A stretch of 64,000 nt of DNA from CAWFNW01 sp963817405 (GTDB taxonomy: Bacteria > Actinomycetota > Coriobacteriia > Anaerosomatales > Anaerosomataceae), in assembly GCA_963817405.1 (NCBI GenBank), contig CAWFNW010000001.1:248001-312000 (forward strand), given 5' to 3'. Shown here one piece after another: positions 43,212 to 51,534 of the stretch. The position numbers and the translations under genes were made by a program. A model generated the notes under the pieces. It saw nothing but the letters and a program-made list of their open reading frames with translations, was not told the DNA's origin and ran no database searches. Each line of letters opens with the position of its first letter. Within the stretch, counting starts at the first letter, position 1.

Positions 43212-43862
43212 TCAGGAGACGCCCGTGAGCAGCGAGAGCAGTGGATACGCGGTGGCGCGGAAGTATGTGCTGATGGGATCGAAGTGGAACACGCTTGGCA
43301 CGATCCACAAGACTCCGATGAGGATCAGAAAGCCGTATCGCTCCCACTGCGCATAGGTGCGCATCGCCTTGTCCGAGAGGAAGAGTGGCAGGACCCGTGA
43401 ACCGTCCAGCGGCGGAAGTGGGATGAGGTTGAAAAACAAGAGGACGAGATTCACAAGGGCGAAGAGGTACGCACCCTCGAAGAGCCAACCCGTCTGTCCG
43501 CCGGTAACGGCGGCGATTCGCACGACCACGCCGCCGATCGCGGCCATCGCAAGGTTTGCGGCTGGCCCTGCTATGCCGGTGAGGAACATCCCCTTACGAA
43601 CGTCGCCGGTGAAGCGGTTCGGGTTCACGGGCACGGGCTTCGCGTAGCCGAACCCGAATCCGAACATGGCAATCAAGAGGAGCGGCAGCAACACGGTCCC
43701 GAAGGGGTCGATGTGCTTGAGCGGATTGAGCGTCAGGCGGCCCCGCTCCTTCGCGGTGGTATCCCCCAGGAGCAGCGCCGCGTAGCCGTGGGCCACCTCA
43801 TGAAAGACGATAGCCGGGATGATCAACAGGAACGGCAGAAGGACGTTCAAGATGCTGGACAC
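43212..43862 (-). CDS. Site-2 protease family (M50) membrane metalloprotease
   Basis: A 216-residue intramembrane zinc protease of the SpoIVFB-like type. The zinc-binding HEVAHG is at residues 21-26 in the first membrane helix, and the second ligand motif is NLIPLPPLDGS near residue 165. Five to six membrane segments are predicted. It lacks a PDZ domain, so it is unlike RseP. GTG at 43862 follows AGGAG. Substrate unknown. It follows the DHH/CCA fusion by 21 nt and precedes trpS. Confidence 0.92.
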   Translation of the reverse strand: MSSILNVLLPFLLIIPAIVFHEVAHGYAALLLGDTTAKERGRLTLNPLKHIDPFGTVLLPLLLIAMFGFGFGYAKPVPVNPNRFTGDVRKGMFLTGIAGPAANLAMAAIGGVVVRIAAVTGGQTGWLFEGAYLFALVNLVLLFFNLIPLPPLDGSRVLPLFLSDKAMRTYAQWERYGFLILIGVLWIVPSVFHFDPISTYFRATAYPLLSLLTGVS

Positions 43863-43883
43863 GGGACTCCTCTGATGACTGGG

Positions 43884-46535
43884 TCAGGCCTGACGCACGC
43901 GAACGGCAAGCCGGCGTAGGTTGGCAAGCTCCGCTTCGCGTCCGACGGCACGCCCATCGAGCCGGTCGGCGCGGGCTTGCGACAGAATAGCAGAGAAGCC
44001 CGGCCCGGGCTCGAGTCCGAGCGCGACGAGGTCGTCGCCCGTGACCTCGGGTCGAATCTGTGCGAGGTCATCGAGGAAGTGCTCGATACGCGAGCGGGCA
44101 CGTGCGTCTCCGGTCGACCAGAGGTAGACGATCGTCTCTGTCGGCATCGGCTCCAGCAGGAAGAAGAGCCGGCTGTCGCGCATCTTGCGGCGGTCGCGAA
44201 GGCGCGCACCAAGCCGGGCTCCCCGCTCCACCAGCGGCGCCAGCGCGTCCGTGTACTCACGTCCCAGGCGCAGGCGACGCGCCCAGCGTTCCACCGTCGG
44301 CCGCGACCCGAGCGCCCCGAGCGCGACCGCGAGCGCCACCGAGCGGCGGGGCTCGCGCGTGACACGGCCGGCGAGCGCGACGACACCCTCCACGACACTC
44401 GCGACGTCCGCGAGCACGGCCCGCGGCTCCACCCCTTCGGGCAGCAGCGCCTGAAGCGCGCCGAGAGACTCGAGACGCCCGAGGATCAGAGCGACGCGAT
44501 CCTCGGCCAGGATATCGAGCAACTCCCCGCGCACCCTGGCACCGGAGACTTCGTCGATCATGGCGAGGTCCACCGCCTGTCGCAGGAGCGCCTCCGTCGA
44601 GCTGTCGATGGCGAACCCGTACCGTACCTCGAATCGCGCGGCCCGAAGGACTCGCGTAGGGTCCTCGACGAACGACAACGAGTGGAGCGTTCGAACGATC
44701 CCTCGGTTGAGGTCGTCGAGCCCGCCGAACGGGTCCGCGATCGCCCCGAAGCATTCCGGGGTGATGCATGCCGCCATCGCGTTGATCGAGAAGTCACGCC
44801 GGAAGAGATCCTGCCTGAGTGACGAGCGCTCGACGGTCGGCAGGGCGCCCGGCCGCGTGTAGTACTCGGTACGCGCGCTCGTGACGTCCACGTGAAGCCC
44901 GCGGCCGAGCACCAGAACCGCGGTTCCGAAGCGCCGGTGTGAACGTACCGGCCACCCGAAGCGGGCCGCCGCGCGCTCGGCGAACGCGAGTCCGTCGCCC
45001 TCGATGACGATGTCGACGTCGAGGTTCTGGCGACCAAGCATCATATCCCGGACGAACCCGCCGACGAGGTGAGCGCGGAGACCATCTTCGGATGCAAGCG
45101 TACCGAGCGCACGCACCGCATCGCGCACCGGCTCCGGAAGGAGCGCCTCGAACGACGACATGAACGTCCGCGCCGCTTGTGTACGCTCATGCGCGATCCC
45201 CCGGTCGAGATACGCGTCACCGTGCTCGGCGCGGAGAAGGTCCTTGCGCGTGACGATGCCGACCAGGTCGCCGTCTCGCATCACCGGCACGCGTCCGATC
45301 CCCGTGCGCACAAGCAGTCGCTGGAGCGCATCCAGGTCGACATCTTCACCTACCGTGATCGGATCGCGCGCCATGAATCCCTTCACGGGGGCATGCTCCA
45401 GACCGTGCCGGGCCGCCTTGTCCACGTCCTTCCTCGTCACAAGACCGACGAGATGGTCATCCTCCAGCACGGGCAGGCCACCATGGCCCCAGCGCGCCAT
45501 CAGACGACCGGCCTCCCCCATCAACATCGCGGGCGTGACCGAGCGAACGGGCGCTGTCATGATGTCGCGTGCCAAGAGCGGCGGGGGTACCTCAGCCTCA
45601 AGCGCGGCACGCAGTCGCTTAAGGACCTCCGGAATCGTCGTGTCGCGAAGCGCGGCCGACGCAGCCTGGGGGTGACCACCACCGCCGAGCCTGCCGATCA
45701 CGGCGGCGATGTCGACCTCGCTCACCCGGCTCCGCCCTACCACGTGAAGCCGCCCAGGCATGTCGATCACCGCGATTGCGATACGGTAGCCGAGGTCCTC
45801 GCAGATGTAGTGTGCGAGCACGCTCGCCGAGTCGACGTACTCCGCCGTGCTGGCGTGTCCCACGGCAACCTGCTGACCATGAACGTCCCAGATCTCGAGC
45901 TCGGACACGAGCGCGTCGAGCAGCTGGCGCTGCTCGGGAGAGAGTGCCCGCCCGAGGAACTGATTGACGACCTCGAGGTCGGCGCCGACCGACATCAGGA
46001 AGGCCACAGCCTCGGCGTCATACGGCGTTGTACTGAGATACGTAAGCGACCCGGTGTCTTCGTGGATGCCGAGCAAGAGCACGCTCGCCTCGAGTGGCGT
46101 CACGGCAACGCCGCGATCCTGGATCTCGTGGACGAGGATCGAGGTGGACGCGCCAACGGCGAGCGAATGATCGTCCGCGTCCGCGATGTCGCCTTCGGCA
46201 CGCGGGTGGTGGTCGTAGACGACAACGTCCACGTCCGGCCGCTCGACGACTGAGGAGAGCTCGCCGATCCTGCCCGGATCGCGGGTGTCCACCATCACCA
46301 CGCTCGTGATGGCCTTCATGTCGAGCGTCTTGAGGTCGGCGAACTCGAGGAAGTCCTCGTGGAGGTTGTGGAACTCGCGGACGTTGGCGTTCTGCGAGCC
46401 CAGGTAGATCGCTTTCGCGCCCGCGTACAGCTTGGTGGCTGCGACCATCGCCGCGTAGGCGTCGAAGTCCGGATTTGCGTGCCCGACCACCACCTGCGTC
46501 ACGGTTTCGGGCGGCGATGAGCGTCGAGCGCTCAC
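43884..46535 (-). CDS. DHH phosphoesterase / CBS pair / tRNA CCA-adding nucleotidyltransferase fusion
   Basis: An 883-residue three-part protein. Residues about 1-310 form a DHH phosphoesterase (NPDFDAYAAM, DTRD, YDHHPRAEG, GGGGHPQAAS), an NrnA-like fold. Residues about 322-440 are two CBS domains (ARDIMTAPVRSVTP and FMARDPITV), which usually bind adenosyl ligands. Residues from about 487 are a class II tRNA nucleotidyltransferase (HLVGGFVRDM, NLDVDIVIEGDG with two catalytic Asp, RRDFSINAMA), which adds or repairs the CCA end. Such fusions are known in other bacteria. GTG at 46535 is used; GTG at 46502 is an alternative. The upstream extension in this frame overlaps the broken deoA gene. Confidence 0.9.
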   Translation of the reverse strand: MSARRSSPPETVTQVVVGHANPDFDAYAAMVAATKLYAGAKAIYLGSQNANVREFHNLHEDFLEFADLKTLDMKAITSVVMVDTRDPGRIGELSSVVERPDVDVVVYDHHPRAEGDIADADDHSLAVGASTSILVHEIQDRGVAVTPLEASVLLLGIHEDTGSLTYLSTTPYDAEAVAFLMSVGADLEVVNQFLGRALSPEQRQLLDALVSELEIWDVHGQQVAVGHASTAEYVDSASVLAHYICEDLGYRIAIAVIDMPGRLHVVGRSRVSEVDIAAVIGRLGGGGHPQAASAALRDTTIPEVLKRLRAALEAEVPPPLLARDIMTAPVRSVTPAMLMGEAGRLMARWGHGGLPVLEDDHLVGLVTRKDVDKAARHGLEHAPVKGFMARDPITVGEDVDLDALQRLLVRTGIGRVPVMRDGDLVGIVTRKDLLRAEHGDAYLDRGIAHERTQAARTFMSSFEALLPEPVRDAVRALGTLASEDGLRAHLVGGFVRDMMLGRQNLDVDIVIEGDGLAFAERAAARFGWPVRSHRRFGTAVLVLGRGLHVDVTSARTEYYTRPGALPTVERSSLRQDLFRRDFSINAMAACITPECFGAIADPFGGLDDLNRGIVRTLHSLSFVEDPTRVLRAARFEVRYGFAIDSSTEALLRQAVDLAMIDEVSGARVRGELLDILAEDRVALILGRLESLGALQALLPEGVEPRAVLADVASVVEGVVALAGRVTREPRRSVALAVALGALGSRPTVERWARRLRLGREYTDALAPLVERGARLGARLRDRRKMRDSRLFFLLEPMPTETIVYLWSTGDARARSRIEHFLDDLAQIRPEVTGDDLVALGLEPGPGFSAILSQARADRLDGRAVGREAELANLRRLAVRVRQA

Positions 46536-46539
46536 GGCA

Positions 46540-47846
46540 TCAGGCCTCGCGGAGGAGTACGTGGGGTCCGGGATGGTCCGGCCCGATGTGCACGGAAGCC
46601 ACCAGATGGCTCTCCGCATGGACGAAGCGAGCGTCATCTGAGGTGTAGAGCGTGGCGAGCACGTCTCCCCGTGACACTTGGTCGCCACGCTTGACCTGCA
46701 GCACCAACCCCGCTCCGAGATCGATGTGATCGTCCTTGGTCGCTCTGCCAGCACCGAGAAGCATCGCCGAGCGCCCGACGCCCTCGGCGTCGAAGCCCGA
46801 CGACGTACCCTGACTGCTCGGCGAGCACTGTTCTTGCGAGCGGCGCGATCACGAGAAGGTCCGTGTCTCCGGGCGACCGCGGGGTCGCCGCCCTGTGCCG
46901 CGACCCACGCCTCGAACTTGGCGAGCGCCTCACCGCTCACGATCGCCTCGGCGCAGCGCTCGCGCGCCGTCTCTTCGTCGGTCGCAACCCCACCCAGAAC
47001 AAGCATCTTGGCGCCGAGACCCACGCAGACCTCGGTGAGGTCCGCCGGCCCGTGGCCGCGCAACGTGTCGATCGCCTCGCGGACCTCCAGCGCGTTGCCG
47101 ACGGCGCAGCCGAGCGGTTGGTCCATGTCGCTCAAGCACGCACACGACCTTCCGCCCCAGCGCCTCGCCGACCTGTCTGAGCTCGGTCGCAAGCGCGCAC
47201 GCCTCCTCATCCGTCTTCATGAACGCGCCGCTGCCGACCTTGACGTCGAGCAGGATCGCGTCGGCCCCGCCAGCCACCTTCTTGCTGATGATCGAGCCGA
47301 CGATGAGCGGGATGCTCGGCACTGTCCCCGTCACGTCGCGGAGCGCGTACATCTTCTTGTCCGCGGGGTCGACATTCCCACTCTGCGCGATAACCGCGAC
47401 GCCGATGTCGCGGACCTGCGCGAGGAACGCCTCGGGGTCGAGCACCGACGTTGAATCCCGGAATCGATTCCAGCTTGTCCACCGTGCCGCCGGTATGGCC
47501 GAGTCCGCGGCCGGACATCTTCGCGACCGGGACACCGCACGCCGCAACGAGCGGTGCGAGGACGAGTGTGATCTTGTCTCCCACGCCGCCGGTTGAGTGC
47601 TTGTCCACCTTGATTCCGGGGATGGAGGAGAGGTCGACCTGCTCGCCGGAGGCAGCCATCGCTGCGGTCAGCGCGACCGTCTCCGCGTGATCGAGCCCAC
47701 GGATGAGCGCGGCCATCAGCCACGCAGCCATCTGGTAGTCGGGCATCTCGCCCGAGACGAACGCCGAGACGAGGTGATGGATCTCCTCGTCCGTGTGCTG
47801 GTGCCCGTCCCGCTTGTCCTCGATGAGCTCCAAGGATCGACTTCAC
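46540..47846 (-). pseudogene. deoA: Pyrimidine-nucleoside (thymidine) phosphorylase, broken by five +1 frameshifts
   Basis: Joining five frame changes gives a full-length phosphorylase (about 434 residues) with the family motifs [40 protein letters not shown], and the C-terminal SGYV...GAGRATKDD. Its role would be phosphorolysis of thymidine or uridine, supplying deoxyribose 1-phosphate to the adjacent phosphopentomutase. Frame breaks lie near 47830, 47446, 47133, 46871 and 46797. Each needs one extra base removed, in the same direction, and the protein sequence between them is well conserved. GTG start at 47846. It is therefore either a recently dead gene or a local sequence-quality problem; programmed shifting looks unlikely. 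Confidence 0.85.
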
Positions 47847-47907
47847 GTGAGTGCCTTTCCCTTCATCGCATCCCGGTCACGCCGGGAGCACGCCAGGATC
47901 AAGAGGT

Positions 47908-49113
47908 TCAGCCGGCGTCGCGCGCCTCCGGAAGGAATGACGTCCCCCGCCCGCAGCGGTTCGCGAGTCCGTAGAAGTCGAGCACCGTCTCTCCGACGTC
48001 GCTGAACGTCGTACGCACGCCCAAATCGACGCCCGCCTCAACGCCCTTTACCTTCGCGATGAGCGGCGCGTACTCGCGGCTATGGTCGCTCGACGGCGTC
48101 GTCGGGTCGCACCCGTGATCCGCCGTCACGATCAGCAGGTCGCCGTCGACCATCGCGTCGAGCAGTTCGTTCATACGGCTGTCCACGGCCTCCAGACCCC
48201 GCGCGTAGGACTCGGCGTCGTTGCGGTGGCCCCACAGCATGTCGAAGTCGACCAGGTTGCAGAAGACGAAGCCCTGTTCGGGCCGGCGCACCTCGTCGAG
48301 AAGCTTGCTGAACCCGTCCATGTTGTCCGTCACGTGCGGCGACGAGGTGACGGCCTGCCACGCGAAGATATCGCCGATCTTGCCAACACCGAGGACCGGG
48401 ACACCGGCATCTTGCAGAAGATCCAGCACGGTCGGCTCGAAGGGCTTCACCGCAAAGTCGCGGCGGCGGTGCGTTCGCACGTACTGGCCGCTGGCATCAG
48501 GTCCCACGAACGGCCTCGCGATGACACGCCCGACGCAGTGCTCCCCGACAAGCATCTTGCGCGAGATCTCGGAGATCTCGTAGAGGCGCTCCAGGCCGAA
48601 CGCCTCCTCGTGTGCGGCGATTTGGAAGACCGAGTCTGCGGAGGTGTAGACGATCGGCTTCCCGGTCGCCACGTGCTCGGCGCCAAGGTCCTGGATGATC
48701 GTGGTCCCGCTTGCCGGGTAGTTGCCGAGCCAGCCGAGGCCGGTCAGACGGCTGAACTCATCCATCACCTCGGGCGGAAACCCATTCGGATACGTGGGAA
48801 ACGCCTGCTGAAGGACCAGGCCCATCATCTCCCAGTGGCCGGTCGTGGTGTCCTTCCCCGCCGACGACTCCGCATTCCTGCCCCATGACGCCGTCGGCGC
48901 GTCGACCGGGGGCACGCCAAGGACATCGGTGATGTTCCCGAGCCCCATCGAGCCGAGGACGGGCATCTCAAGCCCACCGACTGCATACGAGGTGTTTGAG
49001 AGCGTGTTCGAGCTCTCGTCACCGTAGTCCGCCGCATCCGGCAGCGCGCCGACTCCAACGCTGTCAAGCACGAGCACGATGGCCCGTGGCTCCCGAGCGG
49101 ATTGGACGGCCAT
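47908..49113 (-). CDS. deoB: Phosphopentomutase
   Basis: DeoB interconverts ribose 1-phosphate and ribose 5-phosphate (and the deoxy forms), feeding nucleoside sugars to central metabolism. The 401-residue protein has metal-binding motifs of the alkaline-phosphatase superfamily: VLDSVGVGALPDA at the start, GKDTTTGHWEM with the nucleophile Thr near residue 90, NLVDFDMLWGHRND near 295 and TADHGCDPT near 335. ATG at 49113 follows GGGGTAGGA. It precedes deoA, completing the nucleoside salvage pair. Confidence 0.95.
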   Translation of the reverse strand: MAVQSAREPRAIVLVLDSVGVGALPDAADYGDESSNTLSNTSYAVGGLEMPVLGSMGLGNITDVLGVPPVDAPTASWGRNAESSAGKDTTTGHWEMMGLVLQQAFPTYPNGFPPEVMDEFSRLTGLGWLGNYPASGTTIIQDLGAEHVATGKPIVYTSADSVFQIAAHEEAFGLERLYEISEISRKMLVGEHCVGRVIARPFVGPDASGQYVRTHRRRDFAVKPFEPTVLDLLQDAGVPVLGVGKIGDIFAWQAVTSSPHVTDNMDGFSKLLDEVRRPEQGFVFCNLVDFDMLWGHRNDAESYARGLEAVDSRMNELLDAMVDGDLLIVTADHGCDPTTPSSDHSREYAPLIAKVKGVEAGVDLGVRTTFSDVGETVLDFYGLANRCGRGTSFLPEARDAG

Positions 49114-49183
49114 TCCTACCCCTTCCGTCGAACGCGGTCCCAGTACGACCTCTTCATACCCGCCCAGCAGGTGTTGCATATGA

Positions 49184-49489
49184 TCACGTGGTCGTGCCGT
49201 GGGTTCGAACGCGGCGATGAACGACACTCAGCAGCCACTCGGACGCCAGCAGGATCACAACGGTGTACGCGGCAGCGACCTCGAACGAACCGCCATAGGG
49301 TGTTGCCACCACGCGGGCATCGATGGGAAACACGAGACGCTCAGCGAAGCGCATGAACGACGACGCGGCGGGGTTTGCGGCAAGAACGCCGAAGAATCTG
49401 ATCACCATGGACGCCGCGACCGCGGCGGCCCATACGAAGAGCACGTCCGTCAGGACTGTGACAGCCGTCCTGATGGGATTCGAGCGCAT
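49184..49489 (-). CDS. Small YggT-like membrane protein
   Basis: A 101-residue protein with two predicted helices (about residues 8-32 and 68-88) and a connecting segment FGVLAANPAASSFMRFAER...GGSFEVAAAY, which resembles the single YggT repeat. YggT proteins are uncharacterised membrane proteins linked to osmotic stress or division. ATG at 49489 follows AAGGG 8 nt upstream. The stop lies 70 nt before the deoB start codon, so it may be cotranscribed with deoB. Confidence 0.65.
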   Translation of the reverse strand: MRSNPIRTAVTVLTDVLFVWAAAVAASMVIRFFGVLAANPAASSFMRFAERLVFPIDARVVATPYGGSFEVAAAYTVVILLASEWLLSVVHRRVRTHGTTT

Positions 49490-49578
49490 CGTGGGACCCT
49501 TCCGCCAGGACAGTACGCAGTGCGTACGTGCTCCCGATGGTAGCAGAAGAGGGACCGAGCCTGATGAGGGCTGTCCGG

Positions 49579-49842
49579 CTAGCGGATCGAGTCGGAGAGC
49601 ACGCGGCCGAGAAGCTTCGTTGCCACGTCATCGCTGTCCGGGAACGCGGTTGCCAGCAGCTCCCGGGCGGCTTCGACTCGGTCGGCGCGCACATCGGGCA
49701 TGAGCTCGATCACGCGGCGCACGCTGGTCATCAGCTCACACGACGCGCACTCCGTGTCCGGATTCGCGTCGCATGCGGGGTATTCGCCTGTGTTCTGCAG
49801 GAGCTCGGCGACTCGCCGTACCTGCTCGTCAGAGATCATCAT
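49579..49842 (-). CDS. Small FlgM-like protein
   Basis: An 87-residue protein with start MMISDEQVRRVAELL. Its C-terminal half (VRRVIELMPDVRADRVEAARELLA...DDVATKLLGRVL) resembles the FlgM/anti-sigma-28 helical region. A CxxxxxxxCxxC triad (CDANPDTECASC) in the middle is not typical of FlgM. No flagellar genes are in the window, so role is uncertain. ATG at 49842 or the adjacent ATG at 49839; TACCTT just upstream would suit a leaderless start at the second. Inverted repeat CTCAAGG...CCTTGAG covers the start region. Confidence 0.5.
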   Translation of the reverse strand: MMISDEQVRRVAELLQNTGEYPACDANPDTECASCELMTSVRRVIELMPDVRADRVEAARELLATAFPDSDDVATKLLGRVLSDSIR

Positions 49843-49930
49843 GCTCAAGGTATCGGCCCCTGGGAGCAGGCCCTTGAGAACGCAAGGCGTCACGCCTGAC
49901 AAGCGGGCGGCACTGTGACGAATGACCCCG

Positions 49931-49968
49931 AGAAAAGGGGGAGCCTCAAGGCCGGCACCTTGAGGCTC
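49931..49968 (-). terminator. Terminator of the nuo operon
   Basis: GAGCCTCAAGG-TGCCGG-CCTTGAGGCTC forms an 11-bp perfect stem followed on the minus strand by CCCCCTTTTCT. It lies about 85 nt after the nuoN stop and is the only classical intrinsic terminator clearly seen in the window. Confidence 0.85.
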
Positions 49969-50052
49969 AGGGGTAAGGGGTTGCCGAAGCAACTCATAGA
50001 GGATTCTAGATGATGGATTCAGGCAGCGCAAGGCTGCCCGCCCAAGACTCGA

Positions 50053-51534
50053 CTAGAGGCCGAACACCCTCAGAACGCCACCGAAACCGCTCGCGAGCGG
50101 AACGATTCCGAGTACCGCCACGAGGCCGGCCGCTGCCACCGCCGGCAGGAGCGCACGCCGGGAAGGTTGGCCGCCCTGATCGGCATCCGCCTTCGGGAGT
50201 CCCCGTTCCGTCGTCTCCCCGAAGAAGACGGACTTGATGACGGCCCCGTAGTAGCCGAACGAGACGACCGACGCGACGGCGCCGGCGAGCGCGAGCCACG
50301 TCCAGCCGGCGTCGATCGCCCGGAGGAACACGAAGAGTTTCCCGACGAATCCGGCGGTCAGCGGAATCCCGGTGAGCGACAGCATCGAGATGGCGAGCGT
50401 GGTCGCCAGCACCCTCGAACGCGTTGAGAGCCCAGCGAGCCCGGCGATGCTGCCGTCCCAACAGCCCTCAAGGCGACCGATCGCCTCGGCGGACACGAAC
50501 GCGGCGGCGACGCCCAGCGCGTATGTTGCGGCGAAGAGCGGGACCACACCGGGATCACCGACAAGACCGATTACCGCGTAGCCCACCTGCGCCACCGCCG
50601 AGTAGCCCAGCATGCGCGCGAATGATCGTTGCCGGAGCGCTCCGAACGTACCCACGAGAAGGGAACCGAGTGCGATCACGACGTACGCTGAGGACAGCGA
50701 GGCGAGCTGCTCGGCACCGCCGAAGACGGCCATGGTTACGACGAGCGCGCCGAGCGCCGCCGCCTTGGGCCCCGCTGCAAGGAACGAAGCAGCCCCCGGA
50801 GGAGTGGTCTCGTATGCATCCGGCACCCACGAGTGGAAGGGGAACGCCCCGCTCTTGAAGGCCAAGCCGCTCACCAATAGGAGGACTCCGAGCACCGCGA
50901 ACCGCGGCGTCTCGCCACTCAGCAACTCGGCAATAGCCACGAACGACGTCACTCCCCCGTGAGCGCCACTCAGTACTGCGAGGGCGAAGACCAGGAGACC
51001 GGTCGCCACGCCGCCTTGAACGAAGTAGCGTGTCGCCGACTCTTGGGAGCGGTTCGACGCAGCCGACGCGACCAGTGCGTAACCGGCAGCGGCGACGATC
51101 TCGAGCGCGACAAGGAGGACGACCATGTCCGCAGCACCCATGAGCACCTGTGAGGCGGCCGCTGCGACAGCGATCAGCGCGGCGACGCCCGGCCGACGCC
51201 CATGCGGCACACTTTCGAGGCCGGTTGCGCATGCGAGGGCACCCACGACGTACACCACAGCCGCGAGACCGGCAAACCCGCCACCGACGAAGACGATCTC
51301 CTGAAACGAGCCGACTCCCCCGCCGGCGGCCTCAGGCAGCAGAGCGCGGGCGTATGTTACGAGACCTGCAGCGACGAGGAGAACCGCCGCTGCCGCAGGC
51401 GCCACTCGGCGGAGGCGTCCCATGTCCAGTAGGAGCGCTGCCAAGGCCCCAACCGCGGCGAGCGCGAACGCGGGCCACTCCAACAGGAGCACGGGCGCCG
51501 CCCAGGCGAGTGCATCCGTCACCCAGGCCCCCAT
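50053..51534 (-). CDS. nuoN: NADH-quinone oxidoreductase subunit N
   Basis: NuoN is one of the three antiporter-like proton-pumping subunits. The 493-residue polytopic protein (about 14 helices) shows the conserved glutamate segment LLVALEIVAAAGY near residue 145, the Lys-containing LAFKSGAFPFHSWVPDAYE near 235 and SYSAVAQVGYA-like LGYSAVAQVGYA in the middle. ATG at 51534 overlaps the nuoM stop as TGATG. It is the last nuo gene. Confidence 0.95.
   Translation of the reverse strand: MGAWVTDALAWAAPVLLLEWPAFALAAVGALAALLLDMGRLRRVAPAAAAVLLVAAGLVTYARALLPEAAGGGVGSFQEIVFVGGGFAGLAAVVYVVGALACATGLESVPHGRRPGVAALIAVAAAASQVLMGAADMVVLLVALEIVAAAGYALVASAASNRSQESATRYFVQGGVATGLLVFALAVLSGAHGGVTSFVAIAELLSGETPRFAVLGVLLLVSGLAFKSGAFPFHSWVPDAYETTPPGAASFLAAGPKAAALGALVVTMAVFGGAEQLASLSSAYVVIALGSLLVGTFGALRQRSFARMLGYSAVAQVGYAVIGLVGDPGVVPLFAATYALGVAAAFVSAEAIGRLEGCWDGSIAGLAGLSTRSRVLATTLAISMLSLTGIPLTAGFVGKLFVFLRAIDAGWTWLALAGAVASVVSFGYYGAVIKSVFFGETTERGLPKADADQGGQPSRRALLPAVAAAGLVAVLGIVPLASGFGGVLRVFGL

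Noticed and set aside
46540..47846. Programmed frameshifting as the cause of the deoA breaks
   Set aside because: Five sites with no shared slippery heptamer, no stop codon or pseudoknot pattern; mutation or sequence error is simpler.
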